Shown here in pieces: positions 8,233 to 16,290 of a stretch of DNA of 64,000 nt. Each line of letters starts with the position of its first letter. The stretch's first letter is position 1. The stretch spans positions 186,001 to 250,000 of the forward strand of contig NZ_PJIR01000001.1 of assembly GCF_002929355.1 (NCBI RefSeq), written 5' to 3'. The notes below the pieces were generated by a model. It saw only the letters and a list, made by a program, of their open reading frames with translations, searched no databases and had not been told where the DNA came from. The position numbers and the translations under genes are program-made. The DNA is from Arthrobacter sp. B0490 (GTDB lineage: Bacteria; Actinomycetota; Actinomycetes; Actinomycetales; Micrococcaceae).

Positions 8233-9282
8233 CTACCGGACCGGCCCCGTCGTCCCCGGGCCGTCCTCGCTGGACCGCCCCTGCGGGCGGTCGTGCCTCG
8301 GGGTGTCGAAGAACGACGCCGCGTCGCCGTCCGGCCCGTCCCTGCGCTGCGCGGGGTGGTCCCCGCCGACCGGGGCGTGCTGGGTGGTCGGTGCCGCCGC
8401 GACCGGGGCGTGCTGGGTGGTCGGTGCCGCCGCGACCGGGGCACCCCCGGCGTCCCGGACGCCGGTGGAGCCGCTCGCGGAGTCGATGCTGCGGTAGATC
8501 AGTCCCGCGATCAGGCCGCCGACGATCGGGGCGGCCCAGAACAGCCACAGCTGCTCGAGCGCCCAGGACTCGGCGAAGACGGCCGAGGCGGTGGCGCGGA
8601 CGGGGTTGATGCCGCCGTTCGTGACCGGCAGGAGGAACGAGAGCAGTCCCGCGTAGGTCAGGCCGACGGCGAACGGGGCGAGGTCGCGCCGGGCGCGCCG
8701 GGAACCGGCTCCGAGGAAGACCGCCACGAGGAGTGCCGTGGCCACCACCTCGAGCAGGAAGGCGCTGGTCAGGGGGAACTGGGCGGCCGAGTGCTCGTCG
8801 AAGCCGTTGGAGGCCGAGCTGAAGAATCCGCTGATGTCACTGAGTTGTGCGTTGGCGCTGAGCACGAGCCAGATGAGCCCGGACGCCGCGACGGCGCCGA
8901 GTACCTGAGCCACGACGTACGGGGCGACGGACTTCCAGTCGGTGCGGCCCGCCACTGCCGAGGCGATGGTGACGGCGGGATTGAAGTGTCCGCCCGAGAC
9001 GTACCCGAAGGCGATCATCGCCGCGACGACGGCGAAGCCGAACACGAGCGTGGGCTGGAGCGCGGTCTCCGTCGCCAGCATGGTCGCGCCGAGTCCGGCG
9101 AGGAGGACGAGGAACGAACCGGCCCCCTCGGCGATGGAGCGGGCGGCCAGGCCGGGGGCCCGTACCGGGTCGTCGGACCCATCGGTGGAGGACACGCCGG
9201 TGGAGGGCCTGCCGGTGGAGGACACGGCGGGGGTGGACGCGGCGTCCGCCGTCGCTCCGGCCGGCGTCGTGGGATGGGACAT
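8233..9282 (-). CDS. MIP-family aquaporin with repeat-bearing C-terminal tail
   Basis: The 349-residue protein has six hydrophobic segments and the two half-helix motifs of major intrinsic proteins. The first is canonical NPA (about 101-103, in GGHFNPAVT); the second is NPV (about 226-228, in GGINPVRAT). These would form a water- or small-solute-selective pore. An unusual N-terminal Ser/Thr/Pro-rich tail (about 45 residues) and a C-terminal tail of about 70 residues make it longer than the usual 230-280. The tail repeats VAAAPTTQHAP, encoded by a 33-bp DNA repeat. The ATG at 9282 is chosen over 9363 because AAAGGA lies about 10 nt upstream. Water versus glycerol selectivity cannot be assigned. 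Confidence 0.8.
   Translation of the reverse strand: MSHPTTPAGATADAASTPAVSSTGRPSTGVSSTDGSDDPVRAPGLAARSIAEGAGSFLVLLAGLGATMLATETALQPTLVFGFAVVAAMIAFGYVSGGHFNPAVTIASAVAGRTDWKSVAPYVVAQVLGAVAASGLIWLVLSANAQLSDISGFFSSASNGFDEHSAAQFPLTSAFLLEVVATALLVAVFLGAGSRRARRDLAPFAVGLTYAGLLSFLLPVTNGGINPVRATASAVFAESWALEQLWLFWAAPIVGGLIAGLIYRSIDSASGSTGVRDAGGAPVAAAPTTQHAPVAAAPTTQHAPVGGDHPAQRRDGPDGDAASFFDTPRHDRPQGRSSEDGPGTTGPVR
8368..8443. repeat. 33-bp tandem repeat, 2.3 copies, inside the aquaporin gene
   Basis: Copies 8368-8400 and 8401-8433 are identical and a partial third follows. The unit is a multiple of 3, so copy-number changes would lengthen or shorten the cytoplasmic tail by 11 residues without a frameshift. 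Confidence 0.85.
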
Positions 9283-9406
9283 GGGAGCGGGATCCTTTGA
9301 TCGTGCCTGCAGGGAGCTGCCCGGTGCCCGGGCCGCCGACAAGCCTTCCATCCTAGTCTGCATGGCGGCTGGGAGCAGGTGCGCGGCCCCGCCCGGGCAC
9401 GCTCCC

Positions 9407-9412
9407 TAGACT
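9407..9412 (+). promoter_or_regulatory. -10 element TAGACT of the ADP-ribosylglycohydrolase-like gene
   Basis: TAGACT ends 6 nt before the GTG start codon at 9419, with no ribosome-binding site between; a leaderless transcript is likely. Confidence 0.45.
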
Positions 9413-9418
9413 GGGACG

Positions 9419-10477
9419 GTGACGACCCAGAGCTCCGAAGACGCCTCCACCGCCGCCGCGACCACGACCGCCGCCGGGGACGACCCGATCGGCTACGAGG
9501 ACCGCGTCCTCGGGTGCCTCCTCGGCACGATGGCCGGCGACGCGTACGGCGTCCTGTCCGCGGTGGGGGACGATCCGGACGCCGCCCTCGACGACCCCGG
9601 GGCGCAGGTCGTCTCGGACGCGACGCAGCTCACGCTGTACACCGTGGACGGCCTGATCGACGCGCTGGAGTGGGCCAACGACGGCGTCGCCGCGGACGAG
9701 ACGGCCTGCCTGTGGCTCGCCTACCTGCGCTGGCTGGAGCGGCAGGGCGAGCGCCTCCCGGTGGGCGCTCCAGCGCCGCCCGCGCGGTGGCTGGACCGCC
9801 AGGAGGACCTGCTGCCCGTCCATGACGCCGATCCCGACACCGTGCGGGCGCTCCTCACGGGCGAGATGGGGACGAGGGCGCGTCCGCTCAATCTGCAGGC
9901 GCAGGGCCCGGGGGCGCTGATGCGTTCCGCCCCCTTCGGCCTGGTGCCGCGCATCCCCGCGAGCATGGTCGAGCGGCTGACGGTCGACGGCGCGGCGCTC
10001 ACCCATGGCTCCGCCGCGGCACGGGGCTCCGCCGCCCTCTTCAGCGGCATCATCCGGTCGCTGGTCATCGAGGGCGTCGGTCTCCAGGAGGCGGTCGGGG
10101 CCGTCCGGGCGGAGGAGCATCACCTGGCCCCCGGCGCCGGACCGGCCGACGGGAGCCCGGGCGACGGCGCGGACCGCGGGACCGCGGCGGGGGGGACGAC
10201 GGCGGCCGGGACGTTCGAGGCGGCGCTGCAGGCGGTCCTCGAGGGGGCGGCCGGATCGCCGGCGCCGCGCGGACAGCTGGCGGCGGCGCTGGCCCATGCG
10301 GCGGCAGCGGGCAGGCCGGATGCCTCGCCGGTGGTCGCGGCGTCCCTGGCGGGCGCGATCATGGGCGCGCTCCACGGCACGCAGGCCCTTCCCGCCGGCT
10401 ACCTCGACGCTCCCGGGATGCCGGCGGTCGTCAGGACGATGGCGCACACCCTGCTCACCGCGACCACCGGTTCCTGA
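9419..10477 (+). CDS. ADP-ribosylglycohydrolase-like protein with degenerate metal sites
   Basis: The 352-residue all-helical protein opens, after a 20-residue low-complexity tail, with the family hallmark LGTMAGDAYG (about 35-44). In active ADP-ribosylglycohydrolases two Mg ions are held by an S/T-D-D-T motif and a C-terminal D-x-D-T motif. Here these read SDATQ (66-70) and PDASP (300-304), so key aspartates are lost, while the fold-defining SLAGAIMGAL that follows is kept. This may be a non-catalytic ADP-ribose binder or have shifted specificity. The GTG start is chosen from the adjacent -10 element. An SDR gene starts 4 nt after its stop codon, so the two are probably cotranslated. Confidence 0.75.
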   Translation: MTTQSSEDASTAAATTTAAGDDPIGYEDRVLGCLLGTMAGDAYGVLSAVGDDPDAALDDPGAQVVSDATQLTLYTVDGLIDALEWANDGVAADETACLWLAYLRWLERQGERLPVGAPAPPARWLDRQEDLLPVHDADPDTVRALLTGEMGTRARPLNLQAQGPGALMRSAPFGLVPRIPASMVERLTVDGAALTHGSAAARGSAALFSGIIRSLVIEGVGLQEAVGAVRAEEHHLAPGAGPADGSPGDGADRGTAAGGTTAAGTFEAALQAVLEGAAGSPAPRGQLAAALAHAAAAGRPDASPVVAASLAGAIMGALHGTQALPAGYLDAPGMPAVVRTMAHTLLTATTGS

Positions 10478-10481
10478 GGCG

Positions 10482-11444
10482 ATGCGCGCGGGGGAAGGTA
10501 GGCCCGACGGACGCCTCCGGGCCGCGCCCGGGTGGGACCCCGCGGCGCTCCCCCGGCTGCCCGGCCGACGCATCCTCGTCACGGGCGGCAACGCGGGCCT
10601 CGGCTACTTCGCCTGCGAGCAACTGGCGGGCGCCGGCGCCAGCGTGGTCCTCGCCTCGCGGAACGGCGACAGGGCGGGCCGGGCGATGGACGCCATCCGC
10701 GATCGGCACCCGGACGCCGATGTCTCGTTCCAGCCTCTGGACCTGGCCGACCTGTCGTCGGTACGGGACGCCGCCGCGGCCATCGCGGCGGGCCCGCCGC
10801 TCGCCGGACTGCTCGCGAACGCGGGCGTGGTCGGTTCGGCGGAACGCCGCACGACGGCGGACGGCTTCGAACTCCAGTTCGGCACCAATCACCTCGGCCA
10901 TTACGCCCTGATCGCCTCGCTCCTCCCGGTGCTCTCCTCCGCAGGCACCCGGATCGTCCACCTGGGGAGCATCAGCCACCGCTGGGCGCGCCTGACGCCG
11001 TCGTCCCTCCAGCCGTCGTCGTACCGGAATGCGAGCGCGTACGCGACGTCGAAGCTGGCCGTCATGGCGTTCGGCTTCGAACTGGCGCGCCGCCTCCACC
11101 TGACGGGCAGTCCCGCGACGAGCGTCGTGGCCCATCCGGGGTTCGCCCTCGGCATGCTCACGCCGCCCCGGCCCGGCGTCGAGGCCCACAGACCCGCCGC
11201 CGGGTGGAGGCGTCGCCTGATGAAGCCGGTCGCGCAGGGGAAGGACGACGGCGCGTGGCCGCTCGTGCGGGCCACGGTCGACGCCGGGATCCCGAACGGC
11301 GCCTACTGCGGCCCCGACGGCTGGTTCCAGCTCAAGGGGCGGCCCGGCCTCGTCCCCGCGGAGCCCCGTGCCCGCGAGAGCAATGCCGCCTCGCGGCTCA
11401 TCGACCTCTCCGCGAAGCTCACGGGGATCGACCTGCGCTTCTGA
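10482..11444 (+). CDS. Short-chain dehydrogenase/reductase
   Basis: The 320-residue classical SDR has the cofactor loop TGGNAGLG at 34-41, the structural NAG motif near 112, a catalytic serine in HLGSISH, and the catalytic pair in YATSK near 187. A 30-residue N-terminal extension precedes the Rossmann fold. Members of this WW-oxidoreductase/retinol-dehydrogenase-like branch act on lipids or aldehydes; the substrate here is unknown. The ATG at 10482 overlaps a GAGG motif next to the stop codon of the upstream ADP-ribosylglycohydrolase-like gene, which indicates translational coupling. A link between NAD(P) chemistry and ADP-ribose binding is possible but not shown. Confidence 0.82.
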   Translation: MRAGEGRPDGRLRAAPGWDPAALPRLPGRRILVTGGNAGLGYFACEQLAGAGASVVLASRNGDRAGRAMDAIRDRHPDADVSFQPLDLADLSSVRDAAAAIAAGPPLAGLLANAGVVGSAERRTTADGFELQFGTNHLGHYALIASLLPVLSSAGTRIVHLGSISHRWARLTPSSLQPSSYRNASAYATSKLAVMAFGFELARRLHLTGSPATSVVAHPGFALGMLTPPRPGVEAHRPAAGWRRRLMKPVAQGKDDGAWPLVRATVDAGIPNGAYCGPDGWFQLKGRPGLVPAEPRARESNAASRLIDLSAKLTGIDLRF

Positions 11445-11456
11445 GGGGCTCGGTGC

Positions 11457-12449
11457 CTACTGGCTGGCGGCCGGCCACCGCCCGCCCGTCATCTGCAGGA
11501 ACTCGGCCTCCGACAGGACCTCGATGGCCTGGCCCCGCTCGTGCAGTTCGAGCACGCGGCGCGCCTTGCCGGTCACGCGCCCGTTGCGCAGGTCCGAGGC
11601 GACGAAGCCGTCGCCGACCACCAGCACGGTCGTCCTGCGTGTGACGGAACTCGCGGGCTGGGCCCCCAGCCGCGCCGCGCGCTCCTTGGCCTGCGGACGC
11701 GGGATGCCGAGGTTCCCGGTGAAGACGACCGTCTGTCCGTAGAGCGGGTGCCGCGGGTCGGCCTGGGCATTCGCGTGCGGGTTCCCGCCCTCCTCCGGCC
11801 AGCCCGCCCAGCCCCCGGCGGACGTCCCGCGTTCGAGCGCCGTCCGCGTGGCCTTCGACAGCTCGTCGATGCCCGGCGCGTACGGCTCGGCCCGCGACAG
11901 CGGCAGGTTGTGGTGGCCCAATACGTCCTCGACGGTGGCGGCGCCGTACCGGCGGGCGATGTCGATCATGATGCCGGCGCACGCGCGGGCGTCCTCGACG
12001 GCGTCGTGGTGGTTGACCAGCGGGACGCCGGCGGCCTCCGCGACGAACGGCAGGGAGTAGGAGGGCAGCGAGTAGCTCCTGCGCGACAGCACGACGGTGC
12101 AGGCGTAGTCCCAGGCCGGTCCGGCCAGGGCGGACACCTCGAGCGCGGAGCGGATGACGCCGAGGTCGAAGGCCGCGTTGTGGGCGACCAGCACGTCCGG
12201 GCCGATGAAGCCGCCGATCTCCGGGAACAGGTCCCCGAACCGGGGGGCGTCCTCGACCATCGTCGAGGTGATGCCGTGGATCGCGATGTTGCGGGAGTCG
12301 AAGGAGTCGTGACCGACGGGTGGCCGCATCAGCCAGGATGCTTCCTCCACGATCCGCCCGTCCCTGACCTTGGTCAGTCCGACGGCGCACGGGGACCCCC
12401 GGAAGCCATTCGCCGTCTCGAAGTCGATGGCCGTGAACGCGATTCCCAC
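11457..12449 (-). CDS. DnaQ-type 3'-5' exonuclease with C-terminal BRCT domain
   Basis: The 330-residue protein begins with a DEDDh exonuclease domain (about 5-165): FTAIDFETA carries the first Asp-Glu pair, AHNAAFD the second Asp, and HHDAVEDA the His and last Asp. A linker follows, then a BRCT domain (about 245-325, starting GQTVVFTGNLG), like the one in bacterial DNA ligase. It resembles the DNA polymerase III epsilon family, but the BRCT fusion suggests a repair exonuclease recruited to DNA nicks or protein partners. The start is GTG at 12449, with TAAACT 6 nt upstream and no ribosome-binding site. It is convergent with the SDR and divergent from the HAD gene. Confidence 0.85.
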   Translation of the reverse strand: MGIAFTAIDFETANGFRGSPCAVGLTKVRDGRIVEEASWLMRPPVGHDSFDSRNIAIHGITSTMVEDAPRFGDLFPEIGGFIGPDVLVAHNAAFDLGVIRSALEVSALAGPAWDYACTVVLSRRSYSLPSYSLPFVAEAAGVPLVNHHDAVEDARACAGIMIDIARRYGAATVEDVLGHHNLPLSRAEPYAPGIDELSKATRTALERGTSAGGWAGWPEEGGNPHANAQADPRHPLYGQTVVFTGNLGIPRPQAKERAARLGAQPASSVTRRTTVLVVGDGFVASDLRNGRVTGKARRVLELHERGQAIEVLSEAEFLQMTGGRWPAASQ

Positions 12450-12455
12450 CTCGCC

Positions 12456-12461
12456 AGTTTA
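12456..12461 (-). promoter_or_regulatory. -10 element TAAACT of the exonuclease gene
   Basis: TAAACT ends 6 nt before the GTG start codon, consistent with leaderless transcription. Confidence 0.45.
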
Positions 12462-12527
12462 CCGCCGTGGGCCGGGCGTTCACGCAACGTTCATCGCGGA
12501 GGCGGCACATCCCCGGGCAGACGGCCC

Positions 12528-12533
12528 TACCCT
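12528..12533 (+). promoter_or_regulatory. -10-like element TACCCT of the HAD gene
   Basis: TACCCT ends 5 nt before the ATG at 12539. With the exonuclease element it gives two back-to-back promoters in an 89-nt divergent region. Confidence 0.35.
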
Positions 12534-12538
12534 GAACC

Positions 12539-13177
12539 ATGGCCCGTATCGACAGCTCCCGCAGGTGGTACCTCTTCGACTATGGGAACGTGATCTCTAC
12601 GGCCCCCACGCCCCAGGACTGGGACCTGCTCGCGGAGGCGACCGGGGCGCAGGACCTGCAGGAGTCCACCTCCGCCTACTGGCAGCACCGCTACGCCTAC
12701 GACGCCGGATCCCTCGCCTCCGAGGAGTACTGGTCGCTGGTGTGCGGCGAGCGCGTGGAACGGGTGAGATCCGCGTGGCTCGACGTCCTCGACGGCAACC
12801 AGTGGTCACACCCCAACCTCGAGACCCTCGACGTCCTGGAGGACCTGGATTCCCGTGGTGAACAGCTCGCGCTGCTCTCGAACATGCCGGCGGCCATGGT
12901 GTCGCAGCTCTCCTCCGCACCGTGGACCCGGCTCTTCCGCCACCTCTTCTTCAGTTCGTCCCTGAGTCTGGTCAAGCCCTCGCCCGCCATCTTCGAGCAG
13001 GTCCTGGCCGAACTGTCGGTCGACGCGGCCCAGGTCACCTTCATCGACGACGCCCCCGCGAACGTCGCGGCCGCCCGTGCCCTCGGCATCGACGCCCGGC
13101 TGTTCGATGCGTCGTCGGACCTGTCCCGGATGCTGTCACAGCCGGCGGACGCCGGGGTCCCGACGGCGCTCGGGTAG
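12539..13177 (+). CDS. HAD-superfamily hydrolase
   Basis: The 212-residue protein has a HAD core with an alpha-helical cap. Motif I is LFDYGNV (residues 12-18), in which the second catalytic Asp is replaced by Gly, as in the YihX-like D-x-G-N-V group. Motif II is the Ser of LLSNMP, motif III the Lys of LVKPSPAIF, and motif IV the pair of FIDDAPAN. YihX-like members dephosphorylate sugar phosphates, but the substrate here is not known. No ribosome-binding site is visible before the ATG; a -10-like hexamer lies directly upstream. It is a single-gene unit, convergent with the GNAT gene. Confidence 0.85.
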   Translation: MARIDSSRRWYLFDYGNVISTAPTPQDWDLLAEATGAQDLQESTSAYWQHRYAYDAGSLASEEYWSLVCGERVERVRSAWLDVLDGNQWSHPNLETLDVLEDLDSRGEQLALLSNMPAAMVSQLSSAPWTRLFRHLFFSSSLSLVKPSPAIFEQVLAELSVDAAQVTFIDDAPANVAAARALGIDARLFDASSDLSRMLSQPADAGVPTALG

Positions 13178-13198
13178 GCAGGCACGGGGTCGGCGGGA

Positions 13199-13221
13199 AC
13201 CCGGTCCCGCACGAACCGGGT
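13199..13221. terminator. Hairpin between convergent HAD and GNAT genes
   Basis: ACCCGGT (13199-13205) pairs with ACCGGGT (13215-13221) over a 9-nt loop. The loop segment is part of a short direct repeat (GGTCCCGCACGA twice). It could end both transcripts. Confidence 0.45.
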
Positions 13222-13256
13222 CCCGCACGAGCCCCGGAGAGGACCGGCCGCGCGGG

Positions 13257-13985
13257 TCAGCCCGCCGGTACGGGACTCGGGCCTGACGCCCACCCGGGAC
13301 CCCGGCCGGGAAGGAGGAAGTCGAGCACCGCCTCCACGCCCCGGACCTCGGCCGTCCAGTCGGGCCGGCGGAAGTCCTCCCTGGCGAGCAGCAGGTTCTG
13401 CTGCGTCTGCACCTCACCCCGGCGGGCCTCGACGAGCGCGGTCCCGTTGAGGGAGTACCCCAGGCGCCGGGACACGCCGAGCGACGCCCGGTTCCAGTCG
13501 GCCGCCTCCGATACGGCGGACGTCGCGCCGAGGTGGTCGAACGCGCACTGCAGCACGGCGGCCCGCATCTCGGTGCCGAGGCCCTGTCCCTGCACCGAAC
13601 GCGTGAGCCAGGAGCCCGATCCGACGCGGCGCAGGAGCGGGAACCGCCGTGCCATGAGGTCCTGGACGCCGATCACCCGGCCCCGGTGCAGCACGGCGAA
13701 GTTGATCGTCCAGTCGTCGGGGCCGACGCCGGCCCGGGTCTTCCACTGGTGCCGCGCCGTCTCGGGGATGAGGACGTCGCGCGGCGCATCGGTCCACGGG
13801 AAGCTGAACGGCATCTCGGCGGGATCGTGGATCCCGTCGAGGACGGCGTCGACGAGCTCCGGCAGGTGCTCGTCACGCACCGGCGTCAGGACGAGGCGGG
13901 GCGTCGTGATGACGAGCCCGAACAGCGGCCACACGCGGACCAGCGGGTCGGTGCCGCCGTCCGCCGTCGCCGCTCGCGGGGTCAC
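13257..13985 (-). CDS. GNAT-family N-acetyltransferase, RimJ/RimL-like
   Basis: The 242-residue protein has the RimJ/RimL layout: an early strand ending ITTPRLVLTPV, then acetyl-CoA-binding motif A in QGQGLGTEMRAAVL, and motif B with the NRASLGVSRRLGY segment typical of this subgroup. Such enzymes acetylate protein N-termini, antibiotics or small molecules. The GTG start at 13985 overlaps the dedA stop as GTGA, so it is translated by coupling; a longer open frame upstream runs antisense-like inside dedA and is rejected. It ends the murI-rph-rdgB-dedA series on the minus strand. The substrate is unknown. Confidence 0.8.
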   Translation of the reverse strand: MTPRAATADGGTDPLVRVWPLFGLVITTPRLVLTPVRDEHLPELVDAVLDGIHDPAEMPFSFPWTDAPRDVLIPETARHQWKTRAGVGPDDWTINFAVLHRGRVIGVQDLMARRFPLLRRVGSGSWLTRSVQGQGLGTEMRAAVLQCAFDHLGATSAVSEAADWNRASLGVSRRLGYSLNGTALVEARRGEVQTQQNLLLAREDFRRPDWTAEVRGVEAVLDFLLPGRGPGWASGPSPVPAG

Positions 13986-14680
13986 CGGGCCCGCTTCGCC
14001 GCCCGGTGCTTGCGCACCTTGGTGACGACGAAGTAGACGGCGAACAGCACGACGGCGACGATCACGATCTTCTGGAAGGTGTTCGCGTACTGCTCGACGA
14101 TGTGCCAGTTCTCCCCCAGGTAGAACCCTGCCATCACGAAGATCGTGTTCCAGATGAGGCTGCCGGCCGTGGTGAGCAGCAAGAACTTGCCCAACGGCAT
14201 GCGCTCGATCCCGGCGGGGATCGAGACGAGGCTCCGGAAGAGCGGGATCATCCTCCCGAAGAAGACCGCCCGGTATCCGTGCCGTTCGAACCACGCCTCC
14301 ACCCGGTCCACGTCCTCGAGGTCGATGAGCGGGACCTTGGACACGAGCCGCCGCATGCGGTCGCGTCCCAGCCAGGCCCCGAGCGCGTAGAGCGCGTACG
14401 CGCCGACCACGGAGCCGAGGGTGGTCCAGAGGATCGCCTCGAACAGCGAGAAGTTCCCGCGGCTCGCGGTGAAGCCGGCCAGCGGCAGGATGACCTCGCT
14501 CGGCAGGGGCGGGAAGAGGTTCTCCAGCGCGATCGCCAGCCCCGCCCCGGGGGCACCGATGGTCTCCATGAGGTTCACGGCCCAGTCGGTGACGGCGCCG
14601 AGGGCCGAACCGTCCGACGACGTGGTCGCCGTCGGGACGTGAATGGCCTGGGCGGCCTGGACTGTCTGATTGATGCTCAC
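13982..14680 (-). CDS. DedA/SNARE-associated family membrane protein
   Basis: The 232-residue protein has the DedA pattern: a re-entrant amphipathic segment with ENLFPPLPSEVILPLAG, a G/A-rich helix, the charged motif FFGRMIPLFRSLVSIPAG with conserved arginines, and C-terminal membrane helices ending in a basic tail. DedA proteins act in the inner membrane, several as flippases recycling undecaprenyl phosphate or lipids under proton motive force. The GTG at 14680 has GGAAA 8 nt upstream and overlaps (GTGA) the stop of a possible 24-codon upstream ORF. The frame upstream of this GTG has no family similarity. Confidence 0.88.
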   Translation of the reverse strand: MSINQTVQAAQAIHVPTATTSSDGSALGAVTDWAVNLMETIGAPGAGLAIALENLFPPLPSEVILPLAGFTASRGNFSLFEAILWTTLGSVVGAYALYALGAWLGRDRMRRLVSKVPLIDLEDVDRVEAWFERHGYRAVFFGRMIPLFRSLVSIPAGIERMPLGKFLLLTTAGSLIWNTIFVMAGFYLGENWHIVEQYANTFQKIVIVAVVLFAVYFVVTKVRKHRAAKRAR

Positions 14681-14751
14681 GGTGATTTCCGTCCCTCTAC
14701 TGGTCCGTCCTGGCGGGCGGCGTACGTGCCGTCCGGGCTGGTGGTGCTCAT
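14677..14751 (-). CDS. Possible 24-codon upstream ORF coupled to dedA
   Basis: An ATG at 14751 with GGAG 7 nt upstream opens 24 codons (MSTTSPDGTY at the start, GRKSP at the end) whose TGA overlaps the dedA GTG as GTGA. It fills most of the 106-nt gap after rdgB. The overlap geometry matches other coupled pairs in this window. No similarity is recognised, and chance cannot be excluded for so short a frame. If real, it may be a leader that feeds ribosomes to dedA. Confidence 0.35.
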   Translation of the reverse strand: MSTTSPDGTYAARQDGPVEGRKSP

Positions 14752-14786
14752 CTGGGTGCTCCGCGGTGGGCAGGGCAGCCGGGCGC

Positions 14787-15422
14787 TCAGCGTAGTGCTT
14801 CGACGAGGTGCGGCAGCAACGCCCTGAACGCGATGCCCCGGTGGCTGATGGCGTTCTTCTCGCCCGGTGCGAGCTCGGCGCAACTCCGGTCCAGTCCCTC
14901 GGGAACGAGGATGGGATCGTAGCCGAACCCACCCGTGCCGCGCGGGGCTGTCAGCAGCGACCCCCGCAGTTCGCCCCGCTCGGTGGAGCTGCCGGCCGAC
15001 GCTCCGGGAGGGTGTGCGAGGGCCGCGGCACAGACGAAGGCCGCGCCCCGCCGCTCGTGCGGGATGTCGGAGAGCTGTGCCAGGAGGAGCTCGAGGTTCG
15101 CGGCGTCGTCACCGTGCCGCCCCGCCCAGCGTGCCGAGAAGATCCCCGGGGCGCCGCCGAGGACGTCGACGGCGAGGCCCGAGTCGTCGGCCACGGCGAG
15201 CAGGCCGGTGGCCCGGGCCACCTGCTCCGCCTTGAGCAGTGCGTTCTCCTCGAAGGTCACGCCACTCTCCACCACGTCCGGTGCCCCCGCCGTCTCGGCG
15301 TCGACGACCTGCGTGTCGACGTCGAGGCCGGGCACCTGCCCGCGCAGCAGCTCGCGCAGCTCCCTCAGCTTCCCGGCGTTGCGGGTGGCGAGGACGAGCC
15401 GGGGCTGCGGCGCGTCAGACAC
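14787..15422 (-). CDS. rdgB: Non-canonical purine NTP pyrophosphatase RdgB/HAM1
   Basis: The 211-residue protein has the Ham1/RdgB motifs: [16 protein letters not shown] near the N-terminus for the triphosphate, [11 protein letters not shown], the ADDSGLAVD metal motif, GIFSARWAG, and the C-terminal [12 protein letters not shown] and [10 protein letters not shown]. It hydrolyses ITP, dITP and XTP to the monophosphates, keeping deaminated purines out of nucleic acids. Its start overlaps the end of rph by 8 nt, the common actinobacterial rph-rdgB arrangement. Length is normal. Confidence 0.95.
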   Translation of the reverse strand: MSDAPQPRLVLATRNAGKLRELRELLRGQVPGLDVDTQVVDAETAGAPDVVESGVTFEENALLKAEQVARATGLLAVADDSGLAVDVLGGAPGIFSARWAGRHGDDAANLELLLAQLSDIPHERRGAAFVCAAALAHPPGASAGSSTERGELRGSLLTAPRGTGGFGYDPILVPEGLDRSCAELAPGEKNAISHRGIAFRALLPHLVEALR

Positions 15423-16206
15423 CCTGGGAGTCCCGGAGGGTGTCGATCTGGATCTGTGCGAGCTGCGCGGTGCCGAGGAGGGCGAGGTCCAGCAGGGCGT
15501 CGAGCTCCGCGCGGTCGAACGGCGCGCCCTCCGCCGTGCCCTGCACCTCGACGAACTTGCCCGAGCCGGTGACCACGACGTTCATGTCCGTCTCAGCGCG
15601 GACGTCCTCGACGTAGGGCAGGTCGAGCATGGGGACGCCGTCGATGATGCCGACGCTGATGGCGGCCACCGTGTCGGTGAGGGGGGATGCCGAGGCGGGG
15701 ATGAGCTTCTTGTCCTTGGCGTACCGGATGGCGTCGGCGAGGGCGACGTACGCGCCGGTGATCGCGGCGGTCCGCGTCCCGCCGTCGGCCTGCAGGACGT
15801 CGCAGTCGAGGACGATCGTGTTCTCCCCCAGCGCCTTCGTGTCGATGATGGAACGCAGCGAGCGGCCGATCAGTCGCGAGATCTCGTGGGTCCTGCCGCC
15901 GATCCTGCCCTTGACGGATTCGCGGTCCGAGCGGGTGTTCGTGGCGCGCGGGAGCATGGCGTACTCGGCGGTCACCCAGCCCTTGCCCTCCCCCTTGAGC
16001 CAGCGGGGGACGCCGCTGGTCAGGCTCGCCGTGCAGAGGACCCGCGTGTTCCCGAATTCGATGAGCGCCGACCCCTCGGCCTGCGTGGACCAGCCGCGCG
16101 TGATGCTGATGTTGCGCAGCTGGTCGGGCGTCCTGCCGTCCGCGCGCAGCACGGGAGGCCGGGTACTGGCGGAGGGCGGCACGGGCGTGGAGTTCGCGGA
16201 GGTCAT
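15415..16206 (-). CDS. rph: Ribonuclease PH
   Basis: The 263-residue protein matches RNase PH throughout: [21 protein letters not shown], the [14 protein letters not shown] segment (here [13 protein letters not shown]), [18 protein letters not shown] and [14 protein letters not shown]. It trims tRNA 3' ends phosphorolytically. It has about 20 extra N-terminal residues. The ATG has GGAAAT upstream and also a TAGACT element 7 nt away, so it may have its own leaderless promoter besides readthrough from murI. rdgB overlaps its 3' end. Confidence 0.95.
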   Translation of the reverse strand: MTSANSTPVPPSASTRPPVLRADGRTPDQLRNISITRGWSTQAEGSALIEFGNTRVLCTASLTSGVPRWLKGEGKGWVTAEYAMLPRATNTRSDRESVKGRIGGRTHEISRLIGRSLRSIIDTKALGENTIVLDCDVLQADGGTRTAAITGAYVALADAIRYAKDKKLIPASASPLTDTVAAISVGIIDGVPMLDLPYVEDVRAETDMNVVVTGSGKFVEVQGTAEGAPFDRAELDALLDLALLGTAQLAQIQIDTLRDSQGV

Positions 16207-16213
16207 GATTTCC

Positions 16214-16219
16214 AGTCTA
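16214..16219 (-). promoter_or_regulatory. -10 element TAGACT of rph
   Basis: TAGACT ends 7 nt before the rph ATG. The 84-nt gap after the MBL gene supports a separate rph-rdgB start. Confidence 0.4.
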
Positions 16220-16290
16220 GACGCGGACGCGCAGGCGGGCGGCCCGCGATCCGGTACGGCCGGCCGGTGCGGGGCCTGCCGGGGAGTGCG

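Noticed and set aside
3352..9300. Very long open frames antisense to sbcC, sbcD and the aquaporin gene
   Set aside because: They are by-products of high GC and codon bias. They lack family motifs and run against clear genes.
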